Below, piece after piece: positions 1 to 5,616 of a DNA stretch of 5,616 nt (its first letter is position 1; each line of letters starts with the position of its first letter). Made by a program: the position numbers and the translations under genes. The notes beneath the pieces were generated by a model. It did not search any database. It was not told the DNA's origin and was given only the letters and a program-made list of their open reading frames with translations. The stretch is taken from positions 1 through 5,616 of the forward strand of contig VHDM01000071.1 in NCBI GenBank assembly GCA_016876055.1. The letters are read 5' to 3'. The DNA is from Verrucomicrobiota bacterium. Lineage in GTDB: Bacteria > Verrucomicrobiota > Verrucomicrobiia > Methylacidiphilales > Verrucolacustridaceae.

Positions 1-303
1 CTCATCCTCCTGGGCATCGGCGAGGACGGTCACACCTCCTCCCTCTTTCCCGGCACGGAGGCTTTGAAGGAAAACAAGCTCTTCATGGCGCCCAACTTTG
101 TCCCAAAGCTGGGCGTCCCCCGGATCACCTCCACCTACCACCTCCTCCGTTTTTCCCGGGCCATCTGGTTCGTCACCCGCGGCCCCTCCAAAGAGCCGTA
201 TATCCGCGCTCTGGCCAAGCAGGACCCCGCCGCCGCTTTCCCGGCCGCAAAGGTTCTCAGTGACCGCGGGACGGTGGAAATCTACCATTGCACTTCGCCA
301 TGA
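1..303 (+). CDS. pgl: 6-phosphogluconolactonase, C-terminal part (5' end outside window)
   Basis: The reading frame is open from base 1 to a TGA at 301-303, giving about 100 C-terminal residues of a protein that begins upstream of the window. The visible part opens with LILLGIGEDGHTSSLFPG, the signature of the 6-phosphogluconolactonase/glucosamine-6-phosphate isomerase fold; the GEDGHTxSLFPG form is typical of the lactonase. The next segment, with VPRITSTYHLL and AIWFVTRG around residues 40-60, fits the C-terminal core strands and helices of the family. The enzyme hydrolyses 6-phosphogluconolactone to 6-phosphogluconate in the cytosol, the second step of the oxidative pentose phosphate pathway. 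Its stop codon overlaps the proposed zwf start (ATGA, 300-303), so the two are probably co-transcribed and translationally coupled. Full family members are about 230-260 residues, so more than half is missing. A glucosamine-6-phosphate deaminase is less likely given the motif and the zwf neighbour. Confidence 0.93.
   Translation, partial: LILLGIGEDGHTSSLFPGTEALKENKLFMAPNFVPKLGVPRITSTYHLLRFSRAIWFVTRGPSKEPYIRALAKQDPAAAFPAAKVLSDRGTVEIYHCTSP
273..303 (+). promoter_or_regulatory. zwf translation start region: ATGA overlap plus purine-rich site
   Basis: The pgl stop TGA (301-303) shares bases with the zwf ATG (300-302), the usual arrangement for translational coupling by reinitiating ribosomes. 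The only Shine-Dalgarno-like stretch nearby is GGTGGA at 273-278. It is 21 bases from the ATG, which is too far for direct use, but 9 bases from a TTG at 288. Either start gives essentially the same protein. The overlap favours ATG and the spacing favours TTG. Confidence 0.5.
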
Positions 304-1829
304 GCCCCGTCGCCGCGCCCGCCAAACCCAAGGCCACCGCATCGTCCGCCGCCCCTGCCCCTGTCCCCGGCAAGGTCCTGCCCCCGTTTGTCATGGTGAT
401 CTTTGGCGCCAGCGGTGACCTTACCAGCCGCAAGCTCGTCCCCGCCCTCTTCGGCCTCCAACACGAGGGCATCCTGCCGAAGGATTACGCCATCATCGGC
501 TTCGCCCGCCGGCCCAAAAAGGACGAGGAGTTTCGCAGGGAAATGAAGGAGGGGGTCGATAAATTCTCCCGTCTTCGCCCCGTGGCAAGCGGTGAGTGGG
601 ATAAGTTCATTCCCCGCCTGACCTATCACCAGGGCAACTTTGACGATCCCGCCGCCTACGCTTCCCTGAAAAAGATTCTCGATGATCTCGCGAAAACCCG
701 CGGCCTCACCCAGCACATCTTCTATCTCGCCACCGCCCCGGATTACTTTGCCACCGTCGTCCAGCAACTGGCCAAGGTAGGTCTGGTCCGCCCGGGCCTG
801 CCCGCCCGCGTGGTGGTGGAGAAACCCTTCGGAAACGATCTGACCTCCGCCCGTCAGCTGGTCGATGACCTGCAGGCCTGCCTCGACGAGTCCAACCTCT
901 TCCGCATCGACCACTACCTCGGCAAGGAAACAGTCCAAAATCTTCTTTATTTTCGCTTCGCCAACTCCATCTGGGAGCCGATCTGGAACAGTAACCTCAT
1001 CGACAACGTGCAGATCACCGTGGCGGAACAGGAAGGGGTCGGCACCCGCGGCGCCTTTTATGACGAGGTCGGGGCCATGCGGGATATGGTGCAAAACCAC
1101 ATGATGCAACTCCTCGCGATCACCGCGATGGAGCCTCCTGCCAACCTTTCTTCGGAATCCATCCGCGATGAGAAGGTGAAGGTGCTCCGCTCCATCCCCA
1201 CCCCCAAGCCCGAAATGATCCCGGCCAGCACCGTCCGGGCCCAGTACGAGGGCTATCGCCAGACCGACCGCGTTTCTCCCCACACCACCACCGAGACCTA
1301 CGCCGCGCTCAAAGTTCAGATCGACAACTGGCGCTGGTCCGGTGTCCCGTTTTACCTGCGCACCGGCAAGGCCCTCACCACCCGCGCGTCAGAAATCGTC
1401 ATCGTTTTCCGTCGCCCCCCCGCCACCCTCTTCCGCGCGGAGTTCGGGGACCTGCTTCATCGCAATGCCATGCACATCCGCCTTCAGCCGGACGAGGGCG
1501 TCCACCTCAGCTTCAACGCCAAGCGCCTTGGCAAATCCTCCGTCCAACCGGTCGACATGGAGTTCTGCTATGCCACCGAGTTCGGCTCCTACTCCCCCGA
1601 GGCCTACGAGCGCCTGCTGGGGGATGCGATCTACGGCGATTCCACCCTCTTCACCCGAGCCGACGAGGTGCTCGAAGCCTGGCGGCTGGTCGATGCCGTC
1701 CGCCACGGATGGCAGGACAATCCCATGGCCCTCTACCGGCAAGGATCCTGGGGACCACGCGAATCCGATCTCATGCTCAAGGCCGACGGGAACAACTGGA
1801 TCGACCTCGACGCGCACGCCCGCGCCTGA
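300..1829 (+). CDS. zwf: Glucose-6-phosphate 1-dehydrogenase
   Basis: This 509-residue protein oxidises glucose 6-phosphate to 6-phosphogluconolactone, reducing NADP+ (or NAD+), at the entry of the oxidative pentose phosphate pathway. The N-terminal Rossmann nucleotide site is VIFGASGDLTSRKL (residues 33-46), EKPFGNDL lies at 174-181, and the substrate signature RIDHYLGKE at 202-210 includes D204, H205 and K209. H267 in VQNHMMQ matches the general-base histidine known from the Leuconostoc enzyme. The C-terminal domain continues with VPFYLRTGKAL (349-359) and ends in SWGPRESDLML. The length is normal for the family (about 480-515). Residues 1-28 are an Ala/Pro/Lys-rich low-complexity extension before the conserved core. 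I chose the ATG at 300 because it overlaps the pgl stop as ATGA. A TTG at 288 is an alternative, with GGTGGA (273-278) 9 bases before it, and would add four residues. The stop lies 5 bases from the convergent purH stop. Confidence 0.97.
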   Translation: MSPVAAPAKPKATASSAAPAPVPGKVLPPFVMVIFGASGDLTSRKLVPALFGLQHEGILPKDYAIIGFARRPKKDEEFRREMKEGVDKFSRLRPVASGEWDKFIPRLTYHQGNFDDPAAYASLKKILDDLAKTRGLTQHIFYLATAPDYFATVVQQLAKVGLVRPGLPARVVVEKPFGNDLTSARQLVDDLQACLDESNLFRIDHYLGKETVQNLLYFRFANSIWEPIWNSNLIDNVQITVAEQEGVGTRGAFYDEVGAMRDMVQNHMMQLLAITAMEPPANLSSESIRDEKVKVLRSIPTPKPEMIPASTVRAQYEGYRQTDRVSPHTTTETYAALKVQIDNWRWSGVPFYLRTGKALTTRASEIVIVFRRPPATLFRAEFGDLLHRNAMHIRLQPDEGVHLSFNAKRLGKSSVQPVDMEFCYATEFGSYSPEAYERLLGDAIYGDSTLFTRADEVLEAWRLVDAVRHGWQDNPMALYRQGSWGPRESDLMLKADGNNWIDLDAHARA

Positions 1830-1861
1830 CCGGTTTAGTGCCGGAAATGCCTCCGGCCGGT
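1829..1861. terminator. Possible bulged hairpin at the zwf/purH tail-to-tail junction
   Basis: CCGGA (1841-1845) can pair with TCCGG (1852-1856) around a 6-base loop, and ACCGG (1829-1833) can pair with CCGGT (1857-1861), leaving a 7-base bulge (1834-1840). The structure sits across the convergent stop codons and could slow polymerase from either side. No T-run follows it on either strand, so it is not a classical intrinsic terminator. The repeats also fall in Arg (CGG) codons of the conserved PurH C-terminus, so coding constraint could explain them. Low confidence. Confidence 0.2.
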
Positions 1862-3376
1862 GAAGACCATCGCCACCCCGAGCCGGTCCGCCGCCGCAAC
1901 CACCTCCGCATCTTTCACGCTGCCGCCCGGCTGAATCGCCGCCGTCGCCCCCGCCTGAGCCGCCGCCTCCAGCCCATCGGGAAAAGGAAAAAAGGCGTCG
2001 GAAGCCACCGCACTGCCCTTGAGGCACAGTTTCGCCTCCCCCGCTTTCCACACGGCGATCCGGGAGCTGTCCACCCGTGACATCTGACCCGCCCCGATTC
2101 CCAACGTTCGGTCCTCGGTCGCATAGACGATCGCGTTGGACTTCACGTGGCGAACCACCTTCCAACCGAAGCGCATCGCTCGCCTCTCGGCTTCGGTGGG
2201 CTGCCGCTTCGTCACCACCTTCCAATCCTTTTCCTGATCGCCCCGGTCGTCCGATTCCTGCACCAGCAATCCCCCTCCCCGCACACTTCGGAAATCCCAT
2301 CCCGCGGCGGCCTTTTCACGATTTTCGATCAGCCGAAGATTCTTTTTGGCCTGCAGGATCGCCAAGGCCTCCGCACTAAAGGAGGGCGCCAGAATCACCT
2401 CGCTGAAGATCGCGGAGATCGCTTGGGCGGTCTCGCCGTCCAGAGGCCGGTTGGCAGCAAGGATCCCCCCAAAAGGAGCCTGCCGGTCCGTGGCAAAGGC
2501 CTTCTCCCAGGCCTCCACCAGTTTCTTCCCGGTTCCCACCCCGCAAGGATTGGTGTGCTTGAGGATCACGAGGGTCGGATCCCTGTCCCGAAATTCCGCG
2601 ATCAGTGCCGCCGCCGCACTCAGATCTAACACGTTGTTATAAGATAGCTCCTTGCCGTGCGCTTGCCGGAAGGACTCGAGAAAGTTTCCGTACAGGGCTG
2701 CCTTCTGATGCGGATTCTCCCCGTAACGAAGGGACTGGGCTTTCCGCCGCAACAAACCAGCCGTCTCCGGCAGCGGATCGGGTTCGAATCGCTGCGTCAG
2801 GTAGGTGGAAATCAAATGGTCGTAGTGCGAGGTGTGCCCGAACACTTTGGCAGCCAGCTTTTGCCGGGTTTTCAAGGTGGTGTCCCCGGCCTTCTCCATC
2901 TCTTTCTGGACGGTGACGTAGTCAGCTGGATCCACCACCACCGTGACCGCCTCGTGATTCTTGGCCGCACTGCGCAACAGGCTCGGCCCGCCGATATCGA
3001 TGTTCTCGATGGCTAGTTCCGGGGTGCAGTCCGGCTTCGCCACCGTCTGTTCAAACGGATAAAGGTTCACCACCACCAAATCGATCGTGGGAATCCCGTG
3101 CTTTTTGGCCTGCGCACGGTGCGCCTCCAGATCCCTTCGTTGCAAAAGCCCGCCGTGCACCTTGGGATGCAGGGTTTTCACCCGACCATCCATCATCTCC
3201 GGGAAGCCCGTGTAATCGCTCAACTCCATCACCTTCACCCCCGCCTCCCGGAGCGCCTTGGCCGTGCCCCCGGTGGAAATCAGTTCCACCCCGCGTCCGG
3301 CCAGAAACTTGGCAAACTCCGCCAGGCCGGACTTGTCGGAAACCGAAAGCAGGGCGCGCTGGATTCCCGGACTCAT
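1835..3376 (-). CDS. purH: Bifunctional AICAR formyltransferase / IMP cyclohydrolase
   Basis: This 513-residue cytosolic enzyme catalyses the last two steps to IMP: formylation of AICAR with 10-formyl-tetrahydrofolate, then ring closure of FAICAR. The N-terminal cyclohydrolase (MGS-like) domain starts at RALLSVSDKSG (7-17). It contains ISTGGTAK (33-40), DYTGFPEMMDGRVKTLHPK (54-72), NLYPF (104-108) and NIDIGGPSLLRSAAKN (125-140). K67, Y106, D127 and K139 align with the catalytic set known from the human enzyme. The transformylase domain has SLRYGENPHQKAALYG (215-230), KHTNPCG (273-279, with K273 and H274 the catalytic pair), VKSNAIV, GIGAGQMSRVDS (426-437), SDAFFPFPDG and the terminal TGRRHFRH. 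The length is normal. I chose the ATG at 3376 because it overlaps the purM stop as ATGA and the family homology begins just after it. The open frame continues upstream to 3574 but encodes nothing PurH-like. GGAAGG lies 13 bases before the start, a weak ribosome site. Confidence 0.98.
   Translation of the reverse strand: MSPGIQRALLSVSDKSGLAEFAKFLAGRGVELISTGGTAKALREAGVKVMELSDYTGFPEMMDGRVKTLHPKVHGGLLQRRDLEAHRAQAKKHGIPTIDLVVVNLYPFEQTVAKPDCTPELAIENIDIGGPSLLRSAAKNHEAVTVVVDPADYVTVQKEMEKAGDTTLKTRQKLAAKVFGHTSHYDHLISTYLTQRFEPDPLPETAGLLRRKAQSLRYGENPHQKAALYGNFLESFRQAHGKELSYNNVLDLSAAAALIAEFRDRDPTLVILKHTNPCGVGTGKKLVEAWEKAFATDRQAPFGGILAANRPLDGETAQAISAIFSEVILAPSFSAEALAILQAKKNLRLIENREKAAAGWDFRSVRGGGLLVQESDDRGDQEKDWKVVTKRQPTEAERRAMRFGWKVVRHVKSNAIVYATEDRTLGIGAGQMSRVDSSRIAVWKAGEAKLCLKGSAVASDAFFPFPDGLEAAAQAGATAAIQPGGSVKDAEVVAAADRLGVAMVFTGRRHFRH
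3373..3376 (-). promoter_or_regulatory. purM/purH ATGA stop-start overlap
   Basis: On the minus strand the purH ATG (3376-3374) and the purM TGA (3375-3373) share two bases. Together with the weak, distant purine-rich stretch (GGAAGG, minus-strand reading of 3395-3390), this points to translational coupling of PurH to PurM. It also fixes the purH start against longer in-frame alternatives. Confidence 0.75.
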
Positions 3377-4392
3377 CCGATCAATCGCACCTTCCGGTCC
3401 CCTGGTACGATCCGGCCGATTTGGTAACACCGAACCGCCCGCTTCACTTTTTCCACATCCTGGCGACCCACCACCACGATCATTCCGATCCCCATGTTGA
3501 AAGTCCGGTAAGCCTCGGCCACGTTCAGCCGACCCTTGGCAACCAAGATTCGGAAAAGCGGTGCAATCGGCCAACTGCCCAGCCGGACCTCTGCCGCGGT
3601 CCCCCGCGGAAGAATCCGCGGAGGATTATCGATCAACCCGCCCCCGGTGATGTGGGCGGCACCCTTGATCTTGACTCGGCGCGCGATCTTCCGGAGAGCC
3701 GGTCGATAGTTGGGATGCACCGCCAATAAAAGTTGCCCCACGGATTGGGATGACCCCGGCAGCTTTTGCCCCAAACGGTACCGGGCTTTTTTCAGCAGAA
3801 TATCCCGCGCCAAGGTGTACCCATTGGTTTGCAGGCCATTCGAAGGAAGACCCAGAATCACATCCCCCGGCCGGATGGTACGGCCATCCGTGGCCTTCCC
3901 TTTTTCCAAAACTCCGACGATCGATCCCACCAGATCGTAATCCTTGCCCAAATAAATTCCCGGCATTTGGGCGGTCTCACCCCCAAGCAGCGCACAACCC
4001 GCGTTGCGGCACCCCCGAACCAACCCGGCCAGAATTTGCCGGAAAATCTTCGGGTCCAGTTTCCCCGTACCGAAGTAATCGAGAAAAAACAATGGCTCGG
4101 CCCCCAAGGCGGCGATGTCGTTGACGCAGTGGTTGACCAGATCCTCCCCGATGGTCCCGTGTCGGCCCAGCTGGTGGGCCACCTTCAGCTTGGTGCCAAC
4201 CCCGTCGATGCTGGCCACCAGCACGGGATGACGGTAACCGCGGATTTTTCCGTCAAAACATCCGCCAAAAGCCCCGATGCCTCCGATCACCCCGGGTCGA
4301 CGGGTGGATCGGACCAAGGCACCCAATCCGGACTTCACCCGGTTGCCCAAGGTGATATCGACCCCGGCCCTCGCGTAGGCGTCGCGTGCCAT
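3373..4392 (-). CDS. purM: Phosphoribosylformylglycinamidine cyclo-ligase (AIR synthetase)
   Basis: This 339-residue cytosolic enzyme uses ATP to close FGAM into 5-aminoimidazole ribonucleotide, the fifth step of purine synthesis. It belongs to the PurM/PurL/SelD/HypE ATP-binding superfamily. Features in order are AGVDITLGN (9-17), RRPGVIGGIGAFGG (31-44), the Gly/Asp-rich SIDGVGTKLK (61-70), DLVNHCVNDI (84-93), AEPLFFLDYFGTGKL (98-112), GGETAQMPG (137-145), GLPSNGLQTNGYTLAR (181-196), HITGGGLIDNPPRILP (247-262) and FNMGIGMIVVV (298-308). The length is close to the E. coli protein (345). GLPSNGLQTNG departs slightly from the more usual SSGLHSNG wording, but the fold motifs are intact. The gene starts 5 bases after the purF stop. 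There is no good Shine-Dalgarno (only AGG four bases before the ATG), so coupling to purF is likely. Its stop overlaps the purH start. Confidence 0.98.
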   Translation of the reverse strand: MARDAYARAGVDITLGNRVKSGLGALVRSTRRPGVIGGIGAFGGCFDGKIRGYRHPVLVASIDGVGTKLKVAHQLGRHGTIGEDLVNHCVNDIAALGAEPLFFLDYFGTGKLDPKIFRQILAGLVRGCRNAGCALLGGETAQMPGIYLGKDYDLVGSIVGVLEKGKATDGRTIRPGDVILGLPSNGLQTNGYTLARDILLKKARYRLGQKLPGSSQSVGQLLLAVHPNYRPALRKIARRVKIKGAAHITGGGLIDNPPRILPRGTAAEVRLGSWPIAPLFRILVAKGRLNVAEAYRTFNMGIGMIVVVGRQDVEKVKRAVRCYQIGRIVPGDRKVRLIG

Positions 4393-4397
4393 CCTGC

Positions 4398-5616
4398 CTA
4401 CAAAAGGAGCCGCTGCCGGAGTTCATCCTCCGGCACCAATGAGGTCGCCTGTTCCCGGCGCCTTTCCAAAACTCCCTTGTCGTCATCGGCGGCAAAGGCC
4501 ACGGGGTAATCCCCGGTAAAGCAGGCCAGACAAAATTTGGAGGCCGGCAACTTGCAGGCCTTCACCATGCCCTCGACATCAAGGTACCCGAGGGAATCAG
4601 CCCCCAGGTACTTGGTAATCTCCTGCTTCGTCATCCGGTTCGCGAGCAGATCCTTGGGGTCGGGAAAGTCGATGCCGTAGTGGCAGGAGAAACGGTGCGG
4701 CGGACAACTTACGCGGATGTGCACTTCCCGGGCGCCGGCCTCGCGCAGGTTGGTGACTCGGGCGCGGGCCGTGGTTCCCCGCACGATCGAATCATCCACC
4801 ACGACCACCCGCTTGCCCTGCACCGCGCTTCGGATCAAATTCAACTTCACCCGGACGTTAAAGTCCCGGATCAGTTGGCTGGGTTGGATAAAGGTCCGCC
4901 CGATGTAATGGTTCCGCACAAAGGCCTGCTCCAGCGGGATGCCGGACTGTTCGGAATATCCCATCGCCGCATAAGTGCCGGAGTCCGGCACCGGCACGAC
5001 GATGTCGGCCTCCACCGCATGCATTCGCGCCAATTCGCGCCCCATCCGGATGCGGGCATGGCTGACGTTACGTCCTCCCAGCTGGCTGTCGGGCCGGGCA
5101 AAATAGACAAACTCAAAAATGCAGAGGGCCTCACGGGAAGGTTCACTGTGCGGCTTGAAGGAACGCAGGCCGTCCTCGTCGGCCACCACCACCTCGCCAG
5201 GCTCCACCTCCCGCACAAATTCCGCCCCGATCAGATCCAGCGCACAGGTCTCACTGGAAAAGATAATCGCATCATCAAGTTTCCCGATCACCAAAGGCCG
5301 GAAGCCAAACGGATCCCGGGCCCCGATGACCTCTTTCTCCCCCATCAACACCAGGGAGTAGGCCCCGTGCACGCGGGACAGCGCCTGGGCCAAGGCCCCT
5401 CCCCCGATTGCCGGATTCGGGCGGGAGATGAGATGGAGGATGATTTCGCTATCCGTGGTCGTCTGAAAAATGGAGCCATCGGCTTCCAACTCCGCCCGGA
5501 GTCGGCCCGCGTTGACGAGATTTCCGTTGTGGGCGATCGCAACCTGACCGCGCCGGGTTTCCACCGTGATCGGCTGGGCATTCTTGATCGTGCTCGCACC
5601 GGTCGTGGAGTAACGC
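4398..5616 (-). CDS. purF: Amidophosphoribosyltransferase, N-terminus beyond window
   Basis: This is the committed first step of purine synthesis: glutamine + PRPP to 5-phosphoribosylamine. The frame stays open to the window edge. Reading in from the edge gives RYSTTGAS, then AHNGNLVN, so the GTG at 5564 is an internal valine and not a start. 405 residues are visible, and about 70-80, including the catalytic N-terminal cysteine and any propeptide, lie outside. The Ntn-type glutaminase part includes RDPFGFRPLVIGK (visible residues 100-112) and SSETCALD. The phosphoribosyltransferase part has PVPDSGTYAAMGY (208-220) and the PRPP loop VVVVDDSIVRGTTA (270-283). Cysteines at 165 (CIFEFVYFARPDS), 311 (SCHYGIDFP), 362 and 365 (FCLACFTG) match the four [4Fe-4S] ligands of the Bacillus subtilis-type enzyme, unlike the cluster-free E. 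coli type. It leads the visible purF-purM-purH operon; the promoter is out of view. Confidence 0.98.
   Translation of the reverse strand, partial: RYSTTGASTIKNAQPITVETRRGQVAIAHNGNLVNAGRLRAELEADGSIFQTTTDSEIILHLISRPNPAIGGGALAQALSRVHGAYSLVLMGEKEVIGARDPFGFRPLVIGKLDDAIIFSSETCALDLIGAEFVREVEPGEVVVADEDGLRSFKPHSEPSREALCIFEFVYFARPDSQLGGRNVSHARIRMGRELARMHAVEADIVVPVPDSGTYAAMGYSEQSGIPLEQAFVRNHYIGRTFIQPSQLIRDFNVRVKLNLIRSAVQGKRVVVVDDSIVRGTTARARVTNLREAGAREVHIRVSCPPHRFSCHYGIDFPDPKDLLANRMTKQEITKYLGADSLGYLDVEGMVKACKLPASKFCLACFTGDYPVAFAADDDKGVLERRREQATSLVPEDELRQRLLL

Noticed and set aside
282..1283. 333-codon open frame on the minus strand opposite zwf
   Set aside because: It lies wholly antisense to a well-supported zwf. 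Its translation is Gly/Asp/Val-rich with no recognisable motif, and long antisense frames are expected in GC-rich coding sequence.
1389..2300. 303-codon minus-strand open frame spanning the zwf tail and the purH tail
   Set aside because: It runs antisense to zwf and in a different frame on the same strand as purH, with a low-complexity Gly/Arg-rich translation. It is a shadow of GC-rich coding sequence.
3377..3574. 66-residue in-frame N-terminal extension of PurH
   Set aside because: It overlaps the conserved purM 3' coding region, has no resemblance to any PurH N-terminus, and the ATG at 3376 in an ATGA overlap fits the family start exactly.
3594..3621. Three CCGCGG copies within 28 bases, able to form a short hairpin
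   Set aside because: They fall in purM codons for a Pro-Arg-Gly-Thr-Ala stretch in a GC-rich gene. The spacing is irregular and there is no sign of a regulatory element, so chance is sufficient.
3766..4509. 247-codon plus-strand open frame opposite purM and the purF tail
   Set aside because: It is antisense to conserved purM and purF codons, the translation has no family motif, and no ribosome site is evident.
5562..5564. GTG as the start of purF
   Set aside because: The upstream codons to the window edge continue the conserved glutaminase domain (RYSTTGAS and following residues), so this codon is an internal valine and purF is simply cut by the window.

Overview
This window is a compact, fully coding bacterial chromosomal segment, GC-rich by eye (roughly 60%). 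It carries five recognisable housekeeping genes in two converging blocks. There is no RNA gene, mobile element, CRISPR array or integration scar, and no gene-free stretch longer than a few bases. I did not find a novel system here, and the content is ordinary central metabolism.

Left block, + strand (1-1829): the C-terminal part of 6-phosphogluconolactonase (pgl, cut by the window edge) is followed by a full glucose-6-phosphate dehydrogenase (zwf). They share a 4-base ATGA stop/start overlap. These are the first two steps of the oxidative pentose phosphate pathway, which yields NADPH and leads to ribose 5-phosphate.

Right block, - strand (5616 down to 1835): the genes in transcription order are purF (amidophosphoribosyltransferase, 5' end beyond the window), purM (AIR synthetase) and purH (bifunctional AICAR formyltransferase/IMP cyclohydrolase). 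PurF does the first committed step of de novo purine synthesis, PurM makes the imidazole ring, and PurH performs the last two steps to IMP. The purF-purM gap is 5 bases, and purM-purH overlap by 4 bases (ATGA again). purN, which often lies between purM and purH in other bacteria, is absent from that position.

The two blocks meet tail to tail, with only 5 bases between the zwf and purH stop codons. There is no classical U-tract terminator, only a weak GC-rich bulged hairpin. Metabolically the blocks are linked, because the pentose phosphate pathway supplies the ribose phosphate that becomes PRPP, the substrate of PurF. They are transcribed from opposite strands, so any co-regulation would not be through one operon.

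Organism: a Gram-negative-like bacterium with moderately high GC. The phrasing of several motifs (for example DLVNHCVNDI in PurM and GEDGHTSSLFPG in Pgl), the weak Shine-Dalgarno sites and the tight gene packing would fit the Verrucomicrobiota/PVC group. This is an impression from memory and not a placement; a protein search would be needed to settle it.
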